In this document: positions 16,119 through 24,175 of the stretch, piece after piece
Layout: each line of letters starts with the position of its first letter
Position numbering within the stretch: position 1 is the stretch's first letter
Assembly: GCF_965208895.1 (NCBI RefSeq)
Contig: NZ_OZ242363.1
Location: forward strand, 2,418,001 to 2,482,000
Length of the DNA: 64,000 nt
Direction: 5' to 3'
Source of the DNA: Poriferisodalis sp965208895
GTDB lineage: Bacteria > Actinomycetota > Acidimicrobiia > Acidimicrobiales > Poriferisodalaceae
Position numbers and translations under genes: made by a program
Notes under the pieces: model-generated
What the model was told of the DNA's origin: nothing
Databases searched by the model: none
Seen by the model: the letters and a program-made list of their open reading frames with translations, nothing else

Positions 16119-17483
16119 GTGCGCACGAAGAGCTCGATGCGCTGGATCCGCAGGTCCGTCCTGCAGGCGGGCGAGACCGGACATCGCACCCCGGCCGAGC
16201 TGAGGGAGGCGGCCACCGATGTGGTCATGCTGAGTCGCTTCTATTACCTGTTTCTCGCCTTCAACATCGGCACTTCAGGGCTGCAGTTCGCCCGGGCCTA
16301 CATGGGACGGCCGCCCACTGCGCCGCTGTGGCCGATCGATGCCGTGCAGTGGCTGACCGGAGGGGGGTGGTTCGCTCGCGACCATGTCGTGACGGTGGTC
16401 GGGCTGCTCTTTGCTATCGCTGCAGCGAGCTTCCCGAGAATCTTGCTGTGGCGGCTGGGCAGCTTTGCGTACCTGCTGTTGCACGTGTCGCTTGCCAATT
16501 CCTACGGAGCCATCAACCACGGCTCGCACGTGATCCTCTTCGTCGGGTTCGCGTTGCTGTTCCTGCCCCGGCGCGACGACGGCCCCCGCATGGCGCGCAC
16601 GAACGTGCTGTCGTGCCTCACGGTCCTGTGGTTTGCACAGGGACTGATCTTGCTGTCGTACACGCTGTCGGGCTTCTGGAAGATCTGGCACAGCCGCCTC
16701 GAGGTGTTCTCGCCCGATGCCATGTCGAGGATCCTGCTGGACCGGGCGCTGCTCGAGGCCGACAACATCCCGGTCCTGCTGCCGTTCGTGGCACAGCACA
16801 ACTGGCTGGCGCAGTCGATGTGGTGGCTGACGCTCTACATCGAGATCTTTGCGCTGCTGGTGGTGTTCCGGCCCCACCTGCATCGGCCGTTCGGCGCCGT
16901 GCTGATGCTGTTCCACATCACGAGCGACTGGCTCATGAACATCTCGTTCTCCCTGAACATCGTCATGCTGGGGTTGTTCTTGCTGCTGTCGCCATTGGCC
17001 CCCGCACGGTTCTCGCTGTCGGGTGTTGTTCGGTCGCTGCCGATCGTGGGCATCGGGTTCCGCGCTCTCGAACGCCGGCAGCGGTCGCAGGAGCCTCCAC
17101 CCGCGGATCGCGTCTGGCTCGTGTACGACGGCGAGTGCATCATGTGCAACAACTACGCCCAGTACTTGAAGCTGCAGCAGTCAGTCGGGGAATTCGTGCT
17201 GGTCGATGCGCGGCTGGGCGGCCCGATCGTCGACGAGGTCCGGAAGCTGCCGCACGATCTCAACGACGGGATGGTGGTCAAGATCGGCGAGCGCTTCTTT
17301 GTCGGTCACGATGCGCTGAACGTGCTGGCGCTGCTGGCGGAGGACCGTGGGTTGTTCAATAAGTTCAACCGGCTGGCGTTTCGTTCGCCGCTGATCTCGC
17401 GTGTTACCTATCCCGTGATGAAGGGTGCTCGGTGGGTCTTGCTGAAGCTGAAGGGCGTGGCGCCGATTACCTCCGATGGCTGA
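16119..17483 (+). CDS. Multi-pass HTTM-like membrane protein fused to a DCC (DUF393) thiol-redox domain
   Basis: A 454-residue protein. Residues 1-330 contain about seven or eight hydrophobic segments (for example VVTVVGLLFAIAAASF, VLWFAQGLILLSYTLSGF, IVMLGLFLLLSPLAPA) with LFHITSDWLMNISFS, a pattern like the HTTM/vitamin K-dependent carboxylase-related membrane family. Residues 340-454 form a DCC domain beginning VWLVYDGECIMCNNYAQY, with the DxxCxxC redox motif, and then VLVDARL. DCC proteins are predicted thiol-disulfide oxidoreductases. The fusion and its small membrane partner upstream suggest electron transfer or thiol chemistry on the membrane; substrate unknown. GTG start at 16119. Confidence 0.8.
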   Translation: MRTKSSMRWIRRSVLQAGETGHRTPAELREAATDVVMLSRFYYLFLAFNIGTSGLQFARAYMGRPPTAPLWPIDAVQWLTGGGWFARDHVVTVVGLLFAIAAASFPRILLWRLGSFAYLLLHVSLANSYGAINHGSHVILFVGFALLFLPRRDDGPRMARTNVLSCLTVLWFAQGLILLSYTLSGFWKIWHSRLEVFSPDAMSRILLDRALLEADNIPVLLPFVAQHNWLAQSMWWLTLYIEIFALLVVFRPHLHRPFGAVLMLFHITSDWLMNISFSLNIVMLGLFLLLSPLAPARFSLSGVVRSLPIVGIGFRALERRQRSQEPPPADRVWLVYDGECIMCNNYAQYLKLQQSVGEFVLVDARLGGPIVDEVRKLPHDLNDGMVVKIGERFFVGHDALNVLALLAEDRGLFNKFNRLAFRSPLISRVTYPVMKGARWVLLKLKGVAPITSDG

Positions 17484-17655
17484 GCTCGCAGGGTCGGGGC
17501 CGGGGTGATCGGGGGCAGATGCACCCATGCTCAAACAAGCGCAGCGCCGATTGTTGAACGCTGGGCGGGCTGTGGGCGCTGCGAACTGCGCGTGGGCACA
17601 CCTGCCCCCGCTCACCCCTAGTTCTTCTGGGCGCTTGGCTCTTTGGCTCGGCTGC

Positions 17656-18777
17656 TCAGGGGTTGGGCCAGGGGTCGGCGTCGGTGAGGTCGGTGAGGCA
17701 GTCGTTGTCGGCGCCCTCGTCGCGGCCGGTCCAGCGGACTTGGCCGGGTGTGGCGCTGAGGCGAGCGATCACGTTCTGCTGTTTGAGGCCATCTACCTCT
17801 ACGAACACGTCTCTGGCTTTGGCATGGGGGTCGTCGGCAAGCTGGCTCATGTCGAGGACTGGTGCTGCTGCGGCTTGGGCCTTGTCGAAGGCGGCTACTG
17901 CTTCAGCGAGGGTTCGTTGCGATACCCACTCCGCCATCGCCGTGTCGAGCTCGGGGCGGTGGGCCATGCGGCCTTCGAACGTGGTGAAGCGTTCGTCGTC
18001 GCCTACGCCGATCATTGCCATGACACGCGCGGCGACCGAGTCTGAAGAGGTGCTGACGGCCAGCCAGCCCCCGTCGGATGCCTGGTAGGTGCCCCGAGGG
18101 ACGCTGTAGGGGATGCCTGATCCGAGGCGGGGCTGCAGGTAGCCCTCGGAGTGCCAGGCGGTCATCAGCGGGCCCATCGCCTGTGACATGGAGTCGAGCA
18201 GGTTGACGTCGACCACCTGGCCGACGCCGCTGTGCAGCGCTGCCATTGCTGCGAACGCGCCGGCCAGCCCCGCAATCTCGTCGGTGAGCGCCACCGGCGG
18301 CAGCAGCGGCGCGCCGTCGGCCTCGCCGTTCATGGAGGCGAAGCCGCTCATTGCCTCAGCGAGGGTGGCGAAGCCCGGCCGGTCCCGGTAGGGACCGTCC
18401 TGGCCGAAGCCAGTCAGCCGGACGATCACCAGCTTCGGGTTGGCTTCGATCAGCTCGTCGGGCACCAGGCCGAGGGCTTCGAGCTTGCCGGGCCGGAAGT
18501 TCTCCACCAGCACATCGGCGGCGGTGAGCAGCCGCAGCAGCAGCGCCAGGTCGTCAGCGGCCTTGAGGTCGAGCGTCACGCAGCGCTTGTTGCGGTTGAC
18601 GAGGCGCCACCACAGCGTCTCGCCGTGCGCGTCGCGCCAGCCCATGTTGCGGACGGTGTCGCCGCCGGGCCGTTCCACCTTGATGACATCGGCCCCGAAA
18701 TCGGCCAAGTAGCGGGCGCAGTGCGGTCCGGCGAAAACTGAAGACAGGTCCACAACCCGCAAGCCGTCGAGCGGCAT
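17656..18777 (-). CDS. Family III CoA-transferase (CaiB/BaiF type)
   Basis: A 373-residue formyl-CoA transferase-like protein that moves CoA between carboxylic acids by a mixed-anhydride mechanism. Motifs are LRVVDLSSVFAGPHCARYLADFGADVIKVE near the N-terminus (quoted here only as LSSVFAGPHCARYLADFG), LVNRNKRCVTLDLK, VENFRPGKLEALGL and the later GRMAHRPELD. The catalytic aspartate of the family lies in the mid-chain region after FGQDGPYRDRPGFA. ATG at 18777 is chosen because it begins directly with MPLDGLRVVDLSS; longer frames run into the accE gene. The substrate is unknown. It follows pccB-accE in the same direction, which hints at acyl-CoA catabolism. The last ~45 codons use far more T-ending codons than the rest. 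Confidence 0.9.
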   Translation of the reverse strand: MPLDGLRVVDLSSVFAGPHCARYLADFGADVIKVERPGGDTVRNMGWRDAHGETLWWRLVNRNKRCVTLDLKAADDLALLLRLLTAADVLVENFRPGKLEALGLVPDELIEANPKLVIVRLTGFGQDGPYRDRPGFATLAEAMSGFASMNGEADGAPLLPPVALTDEIAGLAGAFAAMAALHSGVGQVVDVNLLDSMSQAMGPLMTAWHSEGYLQPRLGSGIPYSVPRGTYQASDGGWLAVSTSSDSVAARVMAMIGVGDDERFTTFEGRMAHRPELDTAMAEWVSQRTLAEAVAAFDKAQAAAAPVLDMSQLADDPHAKARDVFVEVDGLKQQNVIARLSATPGQVRWTGRDEGADNDCLTDLTDADPWPNP

Positions 18778-18809
18778 GGGTGGCGCGGGAGTCGGGCCGG
18801 CTGACACGG

Positions 18810-19016
18810 CTAGCGGTAGCGGACGGCGGGCCAGGACGTGGGGGCTTGCCAGGGGCGGCCGCTGAAGCGCCACTTGGTGGTCGGGCCCGCGTCGGGGGCA
18901 GGCGGAGCGGGACGCGGCCACAGCAGCTCAAGTGCGGTGACGATGGCCGCGGCTTCGGCCGCAGTTGCGGCGGGCGTGATGGCCACGTTCGAATCGCTGA
19001 TCACAGGCGCTGTCAC
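18810..19016 (-). CDS. Acyl-CoA carboxylase epsilon subunit
   Basis: A 68-residue protein directly downstream of pccB (33-bp gap). It has the small-epsilon pattern: a helical N-terminal part with many alanines (PAATAAEAAAIVTALE) and a C-terminal WRFSGRPWQAPTSW resembling the W...GR..AP.SW end of actinobacterial AccE/PccE. Epsilon subunits bind and activate the carboxylase beta hexamer. Assignment rests on position and this short motif. Confidence 0.75.
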   Translation of the reverse strand: MTAPVISDSNVAITPAATAAEAAAIVTALELLWPRPAPPAPDAGPTTKWRFSGRPWQAPTSWPAVRYR

Positions 19017-19049
19017 CGGTCGCTCGCTCGTGCCATCTGCGCCGCCGAT

Positions 19050-20606
19050 TTACAGGGGCACGTTGCCGTGCTTGCGGCGCGGCAACTCCTCGCGCTTGGC
19101 GCCGATCATGTCGAATGCAGCGATGACCTTCTGGCGGGTCTCGGCAGGGTCGATGACCGCATCCACGATGCCTCGCTCGGCGGCGATGTAGGGGTTCGCA
19201 TACTTGCGGCTGTACTCGTCGACCAGCGCCGCTTTGCGGGCCTCGGGGTCGGCGGCCTGCTGCAGCTCGCGCCGGTTCAATATCTCCACCGCTCCCTGCG
19301 GACCCATCACGGCCAGCTCGGCTGTGGGCCAGGCGAAGCTGACGTCGCAGCCCACCGACTTGGAATCCATGACGACATATGCGCCGCCGTAGGCCTTGCG
19401 GGTGATCACCTGCACCCGCGGCACGGTCGCCTCGCAGTAGGCGTACAAGAGCTTGGCGCCGTGGCGGATGATGCCGCCATGTTCCTGGTCGACGCCGGGC
19501 AGGAACCCGGGCACGTCCACGAACGTCAGCAGACCGATGTTGAAGGCATCGCAAAAGCGCACGAAGCGCGCGGCCTTCTCTGAGGACTCGATGTCGAGCA
19601 CGCCGGCCATCACCATCGGCTGGTTGCCCACAACGCCCACTGAGCGGCCGTTGAGCCGTGCGAAACCGCAAACGATCGAGCCCGCCCAGGCGGCGTGGTA
19701 CTCGAAGAAGTCGCCGTCGTCGACGACCTCGCCGATCACCTGCTTCATGTCGTAGGGCACGTTGGGGCTGTGCGGCATGAGGTCGCGCAACGATGGGCAC
19801 CAGCGGTCAGGTTCGTCGGTGGCTTCGATGACCGGCGGCGCGTCGAGGTTGTTCGACGGCAGGAACGACATCAGGTAACGCACGTCGTCAAGGACGGCCT
19901 TCTCGTCGGCCGCCACGAACGTGGCCACGCCCGACTTGGTGCTGTGCGAACCGGCGCCGCCGAGCTCTTCGAGGGTGACGTCCTCGCCGGTGACGGTCTT
20001 CACCACGTCGGGGCCGGTGATGAACATGTGGCTGGAGTCGCGCACCATGAAGATGAAATCGGTCATGGCGGGCGAGTACACAGCGCCGCCGGCGCACGGA
20101 CCCATGATGACGCTGATCTGCGGGATGACGCCCGAGGCCAGCACGTTGCGGCGGAAGATGCCGCCGTAGCCGGCCAGCGAGACGACGCCTTCCTGGATGC
20201 GGGCGCCGGCGCCGTCGTTGAGGCCGATGATGGGGGCACCGACCGACTCGGCGAGGTCCATGACCTTGTGGGTCTTCTCGGCGAACACCTCGCCGAGGGC
20301 ACCACCGAACACGGTGAAGTCCTGGCTGGCCACGAAGACCTTGCGGCCCTCGATGTTGCCCCAGCCGGTGATGATGCCGTCGGTGTAGGGGCGCTCGTCG
20401 AGGCCGACGTCGTGGGCCCTGTGGCGAGCGAGCATGTCGAGTTCGTGGAAGGTGCCCTCGTCGAACAGGTACTCGATGCGCTCGCGGGCGAGCATCTTGC
20501 CCTTGTCGTGCTGGCGCTGGACGGCCCGCTCGGTACCGGCGTTGCGCGCCTCGTCGCGGCGGCGGGCGAGCTCTTCCAGCCGCTCGTCCATGGTCGGCTC
20601 AGACAT
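19050..20606 (-). CDS. pccB: Propionyl-CoA (acyl-CoA) carboxylase beta subunit
   Basis: The carboxyltransferase subunit that carboxylates propionyl-CoA to methylmalonyl-CoA with a biotinylated alpha subunit (not in the window). Length 518 and both crotonase-like halves are present: the N-terminal acyl-CoA part with LNDGAGARIQEGV and IMGPCAGGAVYSPA, and the C-terminal carboxybiotin part with FVDVPGFLPGVDQEHGGIIRHG and ITRKAYGGAYVVMDSK. The aspartate in GPQGAVEI's neighbourhood that sets substrate choice was not evaluated, so a broader acyl-CoA range (AccD5-like) is possible. Transcribed with accE and probably the CoA-transferase. With the epimerase at 55.3 kb it would feed the methylmalonyl-CoA branch. 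Confidence 0.95.
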   Translation of the reverse strand: MSEPTMDERLEELARRRDEARNAGTERAVQRQHDKGKMLARERIEYLFDEGTFHELDMLARHRAHDVGLDERPYTDGIITGWGNIEGRKVFVASQDFTVFGGALGEVFAEKTHKVMDLAESVGAPIIGLNDGAGARIQEGVVSLAGYGGIFRRNVLASGVIPQISVIMGPCAGGAVYSPAMTDFIFMVRDSSHMFITGPDVVKTVTGEDVTLEELGGAGSHSTKSGVATFVAADEKAVLDDVRYLMSFLPSNNLDAPPVIEATDEPDRWCPSLRDLMPHSPNVPYDMKQVIGEVVDDGDFFEYHAAWAGSIVCGFARLNGRSVGVVGNQPMVMAGVLDIESSEKAARFVRFCDAFNIGLLTFVDVPGFLPGVDQEHGGIIRHGAKLLYAYCEATVPRVQVITRKAYGGAYVVMDSKSVGCDVSFAWPTAELAVMGPQGAVEILNRRELQQAADPEARKAALVDEYSRKYANPYIAAERGIVDAVIDPAETRQKVIAAFDMIGAKREELPRRKHGNVPL

Positions 20607-20721
20607 CTGGCAGAGCCTACGAGAAAGGCCCGCAACGCAGCCGCTGACAATAGTTCGTCGATGGCCGGAGACCCAGACAAACGCCGGGATCGCCGTTGTC
20701 GTCCCGTGAGCGTTGTCCCAG

Positions 20722-20800
20722 GGCGGACTCCACTGGTGGTTGCTGTGTCGAACAACCGGTCATCATGACCGATCACTCGCAACCACCGGTGGAGTCCGCC
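20722..20800. repeat. 79-nt palindromic element upstream of pccB
   Basis: GGCGGACTCCACTGGTGGTTGC (20722-20743) and its reverse complement at 20779-20800 match at 21 of 22 bases. The 35-nt centre holds a second hairpin CGGTCAT-C-ATGACCG. The right arm contains the perfect palindrome CCACCGGTGG. Total length equals that of the core repeats at 23650 and 28984, but the centre sequence is different. Confidence 0.6.
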
Positions 20801-20911
20801 GTCCTTGACTGGGTGCTGGGGGCCGGGAAGGGTTACAGGATGGGAAGTTCCAGTAGGTCCAGCGCGTCAACTCAGCCACGGTTCAAGCAGCTCGCGTCGG
20901 GAGTGTTTGCC

Positions 20912-22324
20912 GGCTCTTCGCGCTTTAGCGTGGGGTGAGGGTGTCGAGCAGGGTCCAGTCGGGTTTGCCTGCATACAGCAGGACTCGGATGCGGTAGTGG
21001 TCGAAGTTGGTGACGCCGAACGACACTCGCTTGATCAGCTTCGCCAGGTTGTTCGCCGCTTCGGTCGGCCCGTTGGTCACCTGTGAGCGGTGCCAGTTGG
21101 TGATCTGTTCCCGCCAGGTGCGAAGCGTGCGGCCGAGCTTGTTCAGCTCCGGTGAGAATGTGTCGTCTCGCAGGTCGCGGGACAGCTCGTCGATGGCTTC
21201 GAGGGCGACCTCGTGGTCTGGGATCGTGTAGGTCATGCGGAGGGTCTCTTTGGCGTGCCAGGCGTCGCGGACCTCGCCGTGGGGGTCGCCGGCTGCGAGC
21301 AGGCCGCGCAGCTTGGCGTTGCCGCGTTCGGTGACGCGTTCGTGTGCCTTGAGCAGCAGCCGCCGTATCCGATACAGCGGGTCGTCTTTGGTGCCGCGTC
21401 CGCCGGTGGTCTCGTTCTGGACGCGTCTGCGCACCTGGTCGACGGTGCTGTTGGCGAGCTTGACGACATGGAACGGGTCGGCGACCTGGATCGCTTTGGG
21501 CAGCGCGTCGGTGAACGCCTTGCGGTACGGGCCTGACAGGTCCATGACTGCCCAGCGCACCCGGGCTCGCCATCTCGACGTGCGTCCCTGGATCCATCTG
21601 GTGGCGCCCTTGGCGCTCTTGCCAGCGACTATGTCGAGCAGCTTGCCTGTGCCGGCGTCCACGATGGTGGTGCCCCAGTGCTGCTCGCGGTACCGGCCGC
21701 GTCGGAACATCAAGATCTCGTCGAGACCCAAAGCGGTCACGCCGTCAATGCGGCCGTCATCGGCTTCGAGCAGCGCTCGGCCCCAACGCTGCACCGCAGC
21801 CATCGCGGTATGCCAGTTGCACCCCAGCTCGGCAGCGATCTCTTTGATCGCGCGTCCCGCACCCGCCCCGCGAGTCGCCCAGCGAGCAGCCCGGCTGGTC
21901 ATGCGCCCCCTGGGCGGCGCGATGGCGGGCTGCTGATCGGTGAACGTGCGCACCGCACAGCCCTGATGCGGACACAGCCAGCGCTGCTTGCGCCACACCA
22001 GCTTCACCGCCCGACCGAACGCCGGCAGATCCGCCAGGCGCACCTCGCTGGCGCCGTGACGATGCACCTTGGCGCCGCAGCCCCCACAGCACGGCCGGTC
22101 CGTCAGCGCTATCTCGACCTCGAGCGGGCCGCCGCGGCGGCCCCGCACATCGAGCACCGCGACGCCCGGACCCAGACCGACGATCAGCAACAACGCACGC
22201 GTAAGGTCAACAGCCACAGGGATCCTCCCGGATCGGGGTAACAAAGCACCTCCGATTCTGGGGGATCCCTCCCTATCCAGCCGGGACCCTCACCGCACTA
22301 CCCCACGCGGAAACGCGAAGCGCC
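20912..22324 (-). mobile_element. Complete ISL3-family insertion sequence (1413 bp)
   Basis: Terminal inverted repeats are 20912-20936 (GGCTCTTCGCGCTTTAGCG onward) and 22300-22324, matching at 21 of 25 bases; ends starting GGCTCTTCG are typical of ISL3 elements. Both flanks carry the identical 8-bp target duplication TGTTTGCC (20904-20911 and 22325-22332), the size expected for ISL3. The single transposase frame is intact, so the insertion looks recent and possibly still active. Confidence 0.95.
20925..22217 (-). CDS. ISL3-family transposase
   Basis: A 430-residue DDE transposase of the ISL3 (DDE_Tnp_ISL3) type. An N-terminal zinc-binding domain has CCGGCGAKVHRHG and LCPHQGC, followed by an HTH region (EIAAELGCNWHTAMAAVQRWG). 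The DDE domain has LGLDEILMF (first Asp), VMDLSGPYRKAF and VADPFHVVKLAN (second Asp), and VTNGPTEAANNLAKLIKR (Glu). GTG at 22217 is preferred because GGGAGG stands 6 nt before it; the frame opens further upstream only with TTG. The stop codon lies inside the left terminal repeat. Confidence 0.95.
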   Translation of the reverse strand: MAVDLTRALLLIVGLGPGVAVLDVRGRRGGPLEVEIALTDRPCCGGCGAKVHRHGASEVRLADLPAFGRAVKLVWRKQRWLCPHQGCAVRTFTDQQPAIAPPRGRMTSRAARWATRGAGAGRAIKEIAAELGCNWHTAMAAVQRWGRALLEADDGRIDGVTALGLDEILMFRRGRYREQHWGTTIVDAGTGKLLDIVAGKSAKGATRWIQGRTSRWRARVRWAVMDLSGPYRKAFTDALPKAIQVADPFHVVKLANSTVDQVRRRVQNETTGGRGTKDDPLYRIRRLLLKAHERVTERGNAKLRGLLAAGDPHGEVRDAWHAKETLRMTYTIPDHEVALEAIDELSRDLRDDTFSPELNKLGRTLRTWREQITNWHRSQVTNGPTEAANNLAKLIKRVSFGVTNFDHYRIRVLLYAGKPDWTLLDTLTPR

Positions 22325-22904
22325 TGTTTGCCTTCGAAGGCGACACCGAGAACGACGTGCGGAAGCGGTACTCGATTCGGCCCGTCTTGCAGTTCCTGAA
22401 CGATCTCGAAGGATTGAAGTTTATCCATCGCGACATCGGAACTGCTGGGGAATTGGAGTTCTACGTCAAGAAGTGGACGCAAGCGAGGTACAAGAAGTAC
22501 CAAGTCGGCTACTTCAGCTTCCATGGCAGTCCCGGTGAACTCTGCTTCGCTGACAACCGTCGCAAGAGCATCTCGCTGGACGAACTCGCGGATTGGCTTG
22601 CCGGAAAGGCACGGGACCGCATCATTCACTTCGGAGCCTGTTCGGTAATGAACATCGACGACCGCGATCTGCGCGACTTCCGCAAGTTGACGGAGGCAGC
22701 TGCGGTGACGGGTTACAGAGAAGATGTGCAATGGCGGGAGGCTCCGGCATTCGAGGTGCTCATGCTCGGCGCCCTCTGTGACTATCAGAGAATCAGCGCA
22801 GCGGAGAAGTACCTGAGGACGAACTTTGGCGAGCTGTGGGATCGGCTCGGAGTCAAGATCATCCGCTGACCGCGCCGCCTTGTCACTCCCGGAATCGGGC
22901 GTGT

Positions 22905-23234
22905 TCAATCGCAGGAGAACGCGAATTCCATTGCGGTGCAGATCTGCCGCATCCGCTCATCGCTCAGACGACCCAAGCGCTCCACCATCGAAGCCTGAGA
23001 CGTGATGCGCACGGAGTCGAGGTTGACGGCCGAGAGTTCCGATACGGGATCGTCACCGGGTTCAAGCACAACCTCGCTCGACAAGCCTCGGATCGTTGTC
23101 GTGCATGGCGCCACTACCGCGTTCGTCAGGCGATCCAAGGCGGAATCGCGCAGCAACACGACGACTGGACGGCGCCCGATGTCCGGCGCTTCACACCACC
23201 AGACCTCACCCCACCGTGGACGAGTCGCATTCAC
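22905..23234 (-). CDS. mazF: MazF/PemK-type toxin (endoribonuclease)
   Basis: A 109-residue MazF-fold protein. The N-terminal RWGEVWWCEAPDIGRRPVVVLLRD is the classic start of the family (WGEVWW...GRRPVVVL), followed by NAVVAPCTTTIRG with the catalytic-loop threonine, and a C-terminal RITSQASMVERLGRLSDE. MazF toxins cut mRNA at short motifs. It overlaps the upstream antitoxin gene by 4 bp, the usual sign of translational coupling. The target motif cannot be predicted. Confidence 0.92.
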   Translation of the reverse strand: MNATRPRWGEVWWCEAPDIGRRPVVVLLRDSALDRLTNAVVAPCTTTIRGLSSEVVLEPGDDPVSELSAVNLDSVRITSQASMVERLGRLSDERMRQICTAMEFAFSCD

Positions 23235-23506
23235 GGCTGTACTTCGTCGGTGTCGGGTTCCCCAGGGCGCTGTGCCTGATGAAGGTCGGCCGCCAGGAAT
23301 GATTCCAAGTCACCCCACTTATCGGGTGCGCTGAGCGGAATGCGGTCGTAGACCTCGTACTGCGCATCAATCTCAGCCTTGCGGTGACGTTTGGCAAGGG
23401 CCTCGAGCGCGGCGTCCATCATCGCTGCATCGCTGTCCCAGACTTGCAGCCCACGAGCGTGGGCGAGAAGGTCTTCATCGACTGTAGTGCTTACTCGACG
23501 TCTCAT
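23231..23506 (-). CDS. MazE-like antitoxin
   Basis: A 91-residue acidic protein upstream of and overlapping mazF. The N-terminus MRRRVSTTVDEDLLAHARG looks like a ribbon-helix-helix DNA-binding segment. The C-terminal half is acidic and probably disordered (APDKWGDLESFLAADLHQ), the part that normally wraps the toxin. Autoregulation through its own promoter just upstream of 23506 is likely. Confidence 0.85.
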   Translation of the reverse strand: MRRRVSTTVDEDLLAHARGLQVWDSDAAMMDAALEALAKRHRKAEIDAQYEVYDRIPLSAPDKWGDLESFLAADLHQAQRPGEPDTDEVQP

Positions 23507-23649
23507 GCCACAAACATAGCATTTTCATGCTATTCATGTGGCCCGCAGGAGCGAGGGCGACGTATGGCACATCGCGCAAGCAGTTCCACGGGAAACGAGC
23601 GACTGTCGTAGTCGGCGAGAACGCAGGAAGACATGTTGAGTACGCGATC

Positions 23650-23728
23650 GCTGTGGCGGCGGCAGGACCCTCTGCTCCAGCGATCCGGCTGGTCGCAACG
23701 TCGCAGAGTCTCCTGCCGCCGCCACAGC
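23650..23728 (+). repeat. Variable-arm palindromic element, copy 1
   Basis: Perfect 18-bp inverted arms at 23650-23667 and 23711-23728 (GCTGTGGCGGCGGCAGGA and complement) around a 43-nt core (23668-23710). Inside the core CTCTGC pairs with GCAGAG and GCGATCC with GGTCGC. The core matches copy 2 (28984-29062) at 41 of 43 bases and copy 3 (34269-34343) nearly as well. It lies between the divergent mazE and VOC genes. Confidence 0.85.
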
Positions 23729-23771
23729 TATGGCATCTGTGTCTACTGGGTTCACGTCGTAAGCTGCGGGC

Positions 23772-24131
23772 ATGGAACTGGGGCCTGTGCATCACGTATC
23801 GATCAATTGCGCCGATGTGGATGCAGCGGCGCCGTTCTATACCGAGGTGTTGGGCATGAAGCAGCTGGACCGGCCCGATTTCGGCTTCAACGGACGGTGG
23901 CTGCAAACCCCTGGCGGCGGCGAGGTGCATCTCATCGAAGTGGCCGACTGGGTGCCGCCCAAGGGCCAGCACTGGGCCTTCAAGGTGGCCGACATCGACG
24001 CCACCGTGGCCGAGCTGCGAGACGCTGGCGTGAGGGTCAAGGACCCGGTGCCGCTGCCGGGCACCACCGCTCGCCAGACGTTCTTCTTCGACCCTGCCGG
24101 CAATATGATCGAGCTGAATCAGCCCGCCTGA
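23772..24131 (+). CDS. VOC-superfamily protein (glyoxalase/bleomycin-resistance fold)
   Basis: A 119-residue vicinal-oxygen-chelate protein. Two beta-alpha-beta-beta-beta modules are seen: VHHVSINCADVDAAAPFYTEVLGM with the metal-ligand histidine near residue 7, and a second with GQHWAFKVADIDAT (His) and FFFDPAGNMIELNQ (Glu). These residues would suffice for metal binding. The substrate is unknown; epimerases, glyoxalases and dioxygenases all share the fold. A monocistronic gene, close to the convergent exonuclease. Confidence 0.88.
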   Translation: MELGPVHHVSINCADVDAAAPFYTEVLGMKQLDRPDFGFNGRWLQTPGGGEVHLIEVADWVPPKGQHWAFKVADIDATVAELRDAGVRVKDPVPLPGTTARQTFFFDPAGNMIELNQPA

Positions 24132-24175
24132 ATCCGTCTTTGCTCGGGCCCGGCGCCGGGGGAACTTCGTCTGAA

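Larger units (their letters stand above)
20840..22869 (+). pseudogene. Hypothetical caspase-like gene interrupted by an ISL3-type element
   Basis: Two exon-like pieces, 20840-20911 and 22333-22869, are separated by the IS. Removing the element and one copy of its 8-bp duplication joins codons exactly in phase: GVFA from the left side continues as FEGDTENDVRKRYS on the right. The rebuilt protein would be about 202 residues from ATG 20840 (with GGAAGGG upstream). It contains FSFHGSPGEL and, about 45 residues later, IIHFGACSVM, a His-Gly then Cys arrangement like clan CD (caspase/CHAT) peptidases. I recall similar conserved hypothetical proteins (a DUF6642-like group) but cannot confirm by search. 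As it stands the gene is broken; the downstream part has no obvious own start. Confidence 0.75.

Noticed and set aside
22069..22332. An open plus-strand frame reading from inside the IS into the downstream hypothetical gene
   Set aside because: It lies antisense to the transposase and crosses the IS end; the true upstream part is restored when the IS is removed.
23772..24131. Methylmalonyl-CoA epimerase as the call for this VOC protein
   Set aside because: The epimerase signature (GxGLHHVGY) is absent here and present in the gene at 55347.
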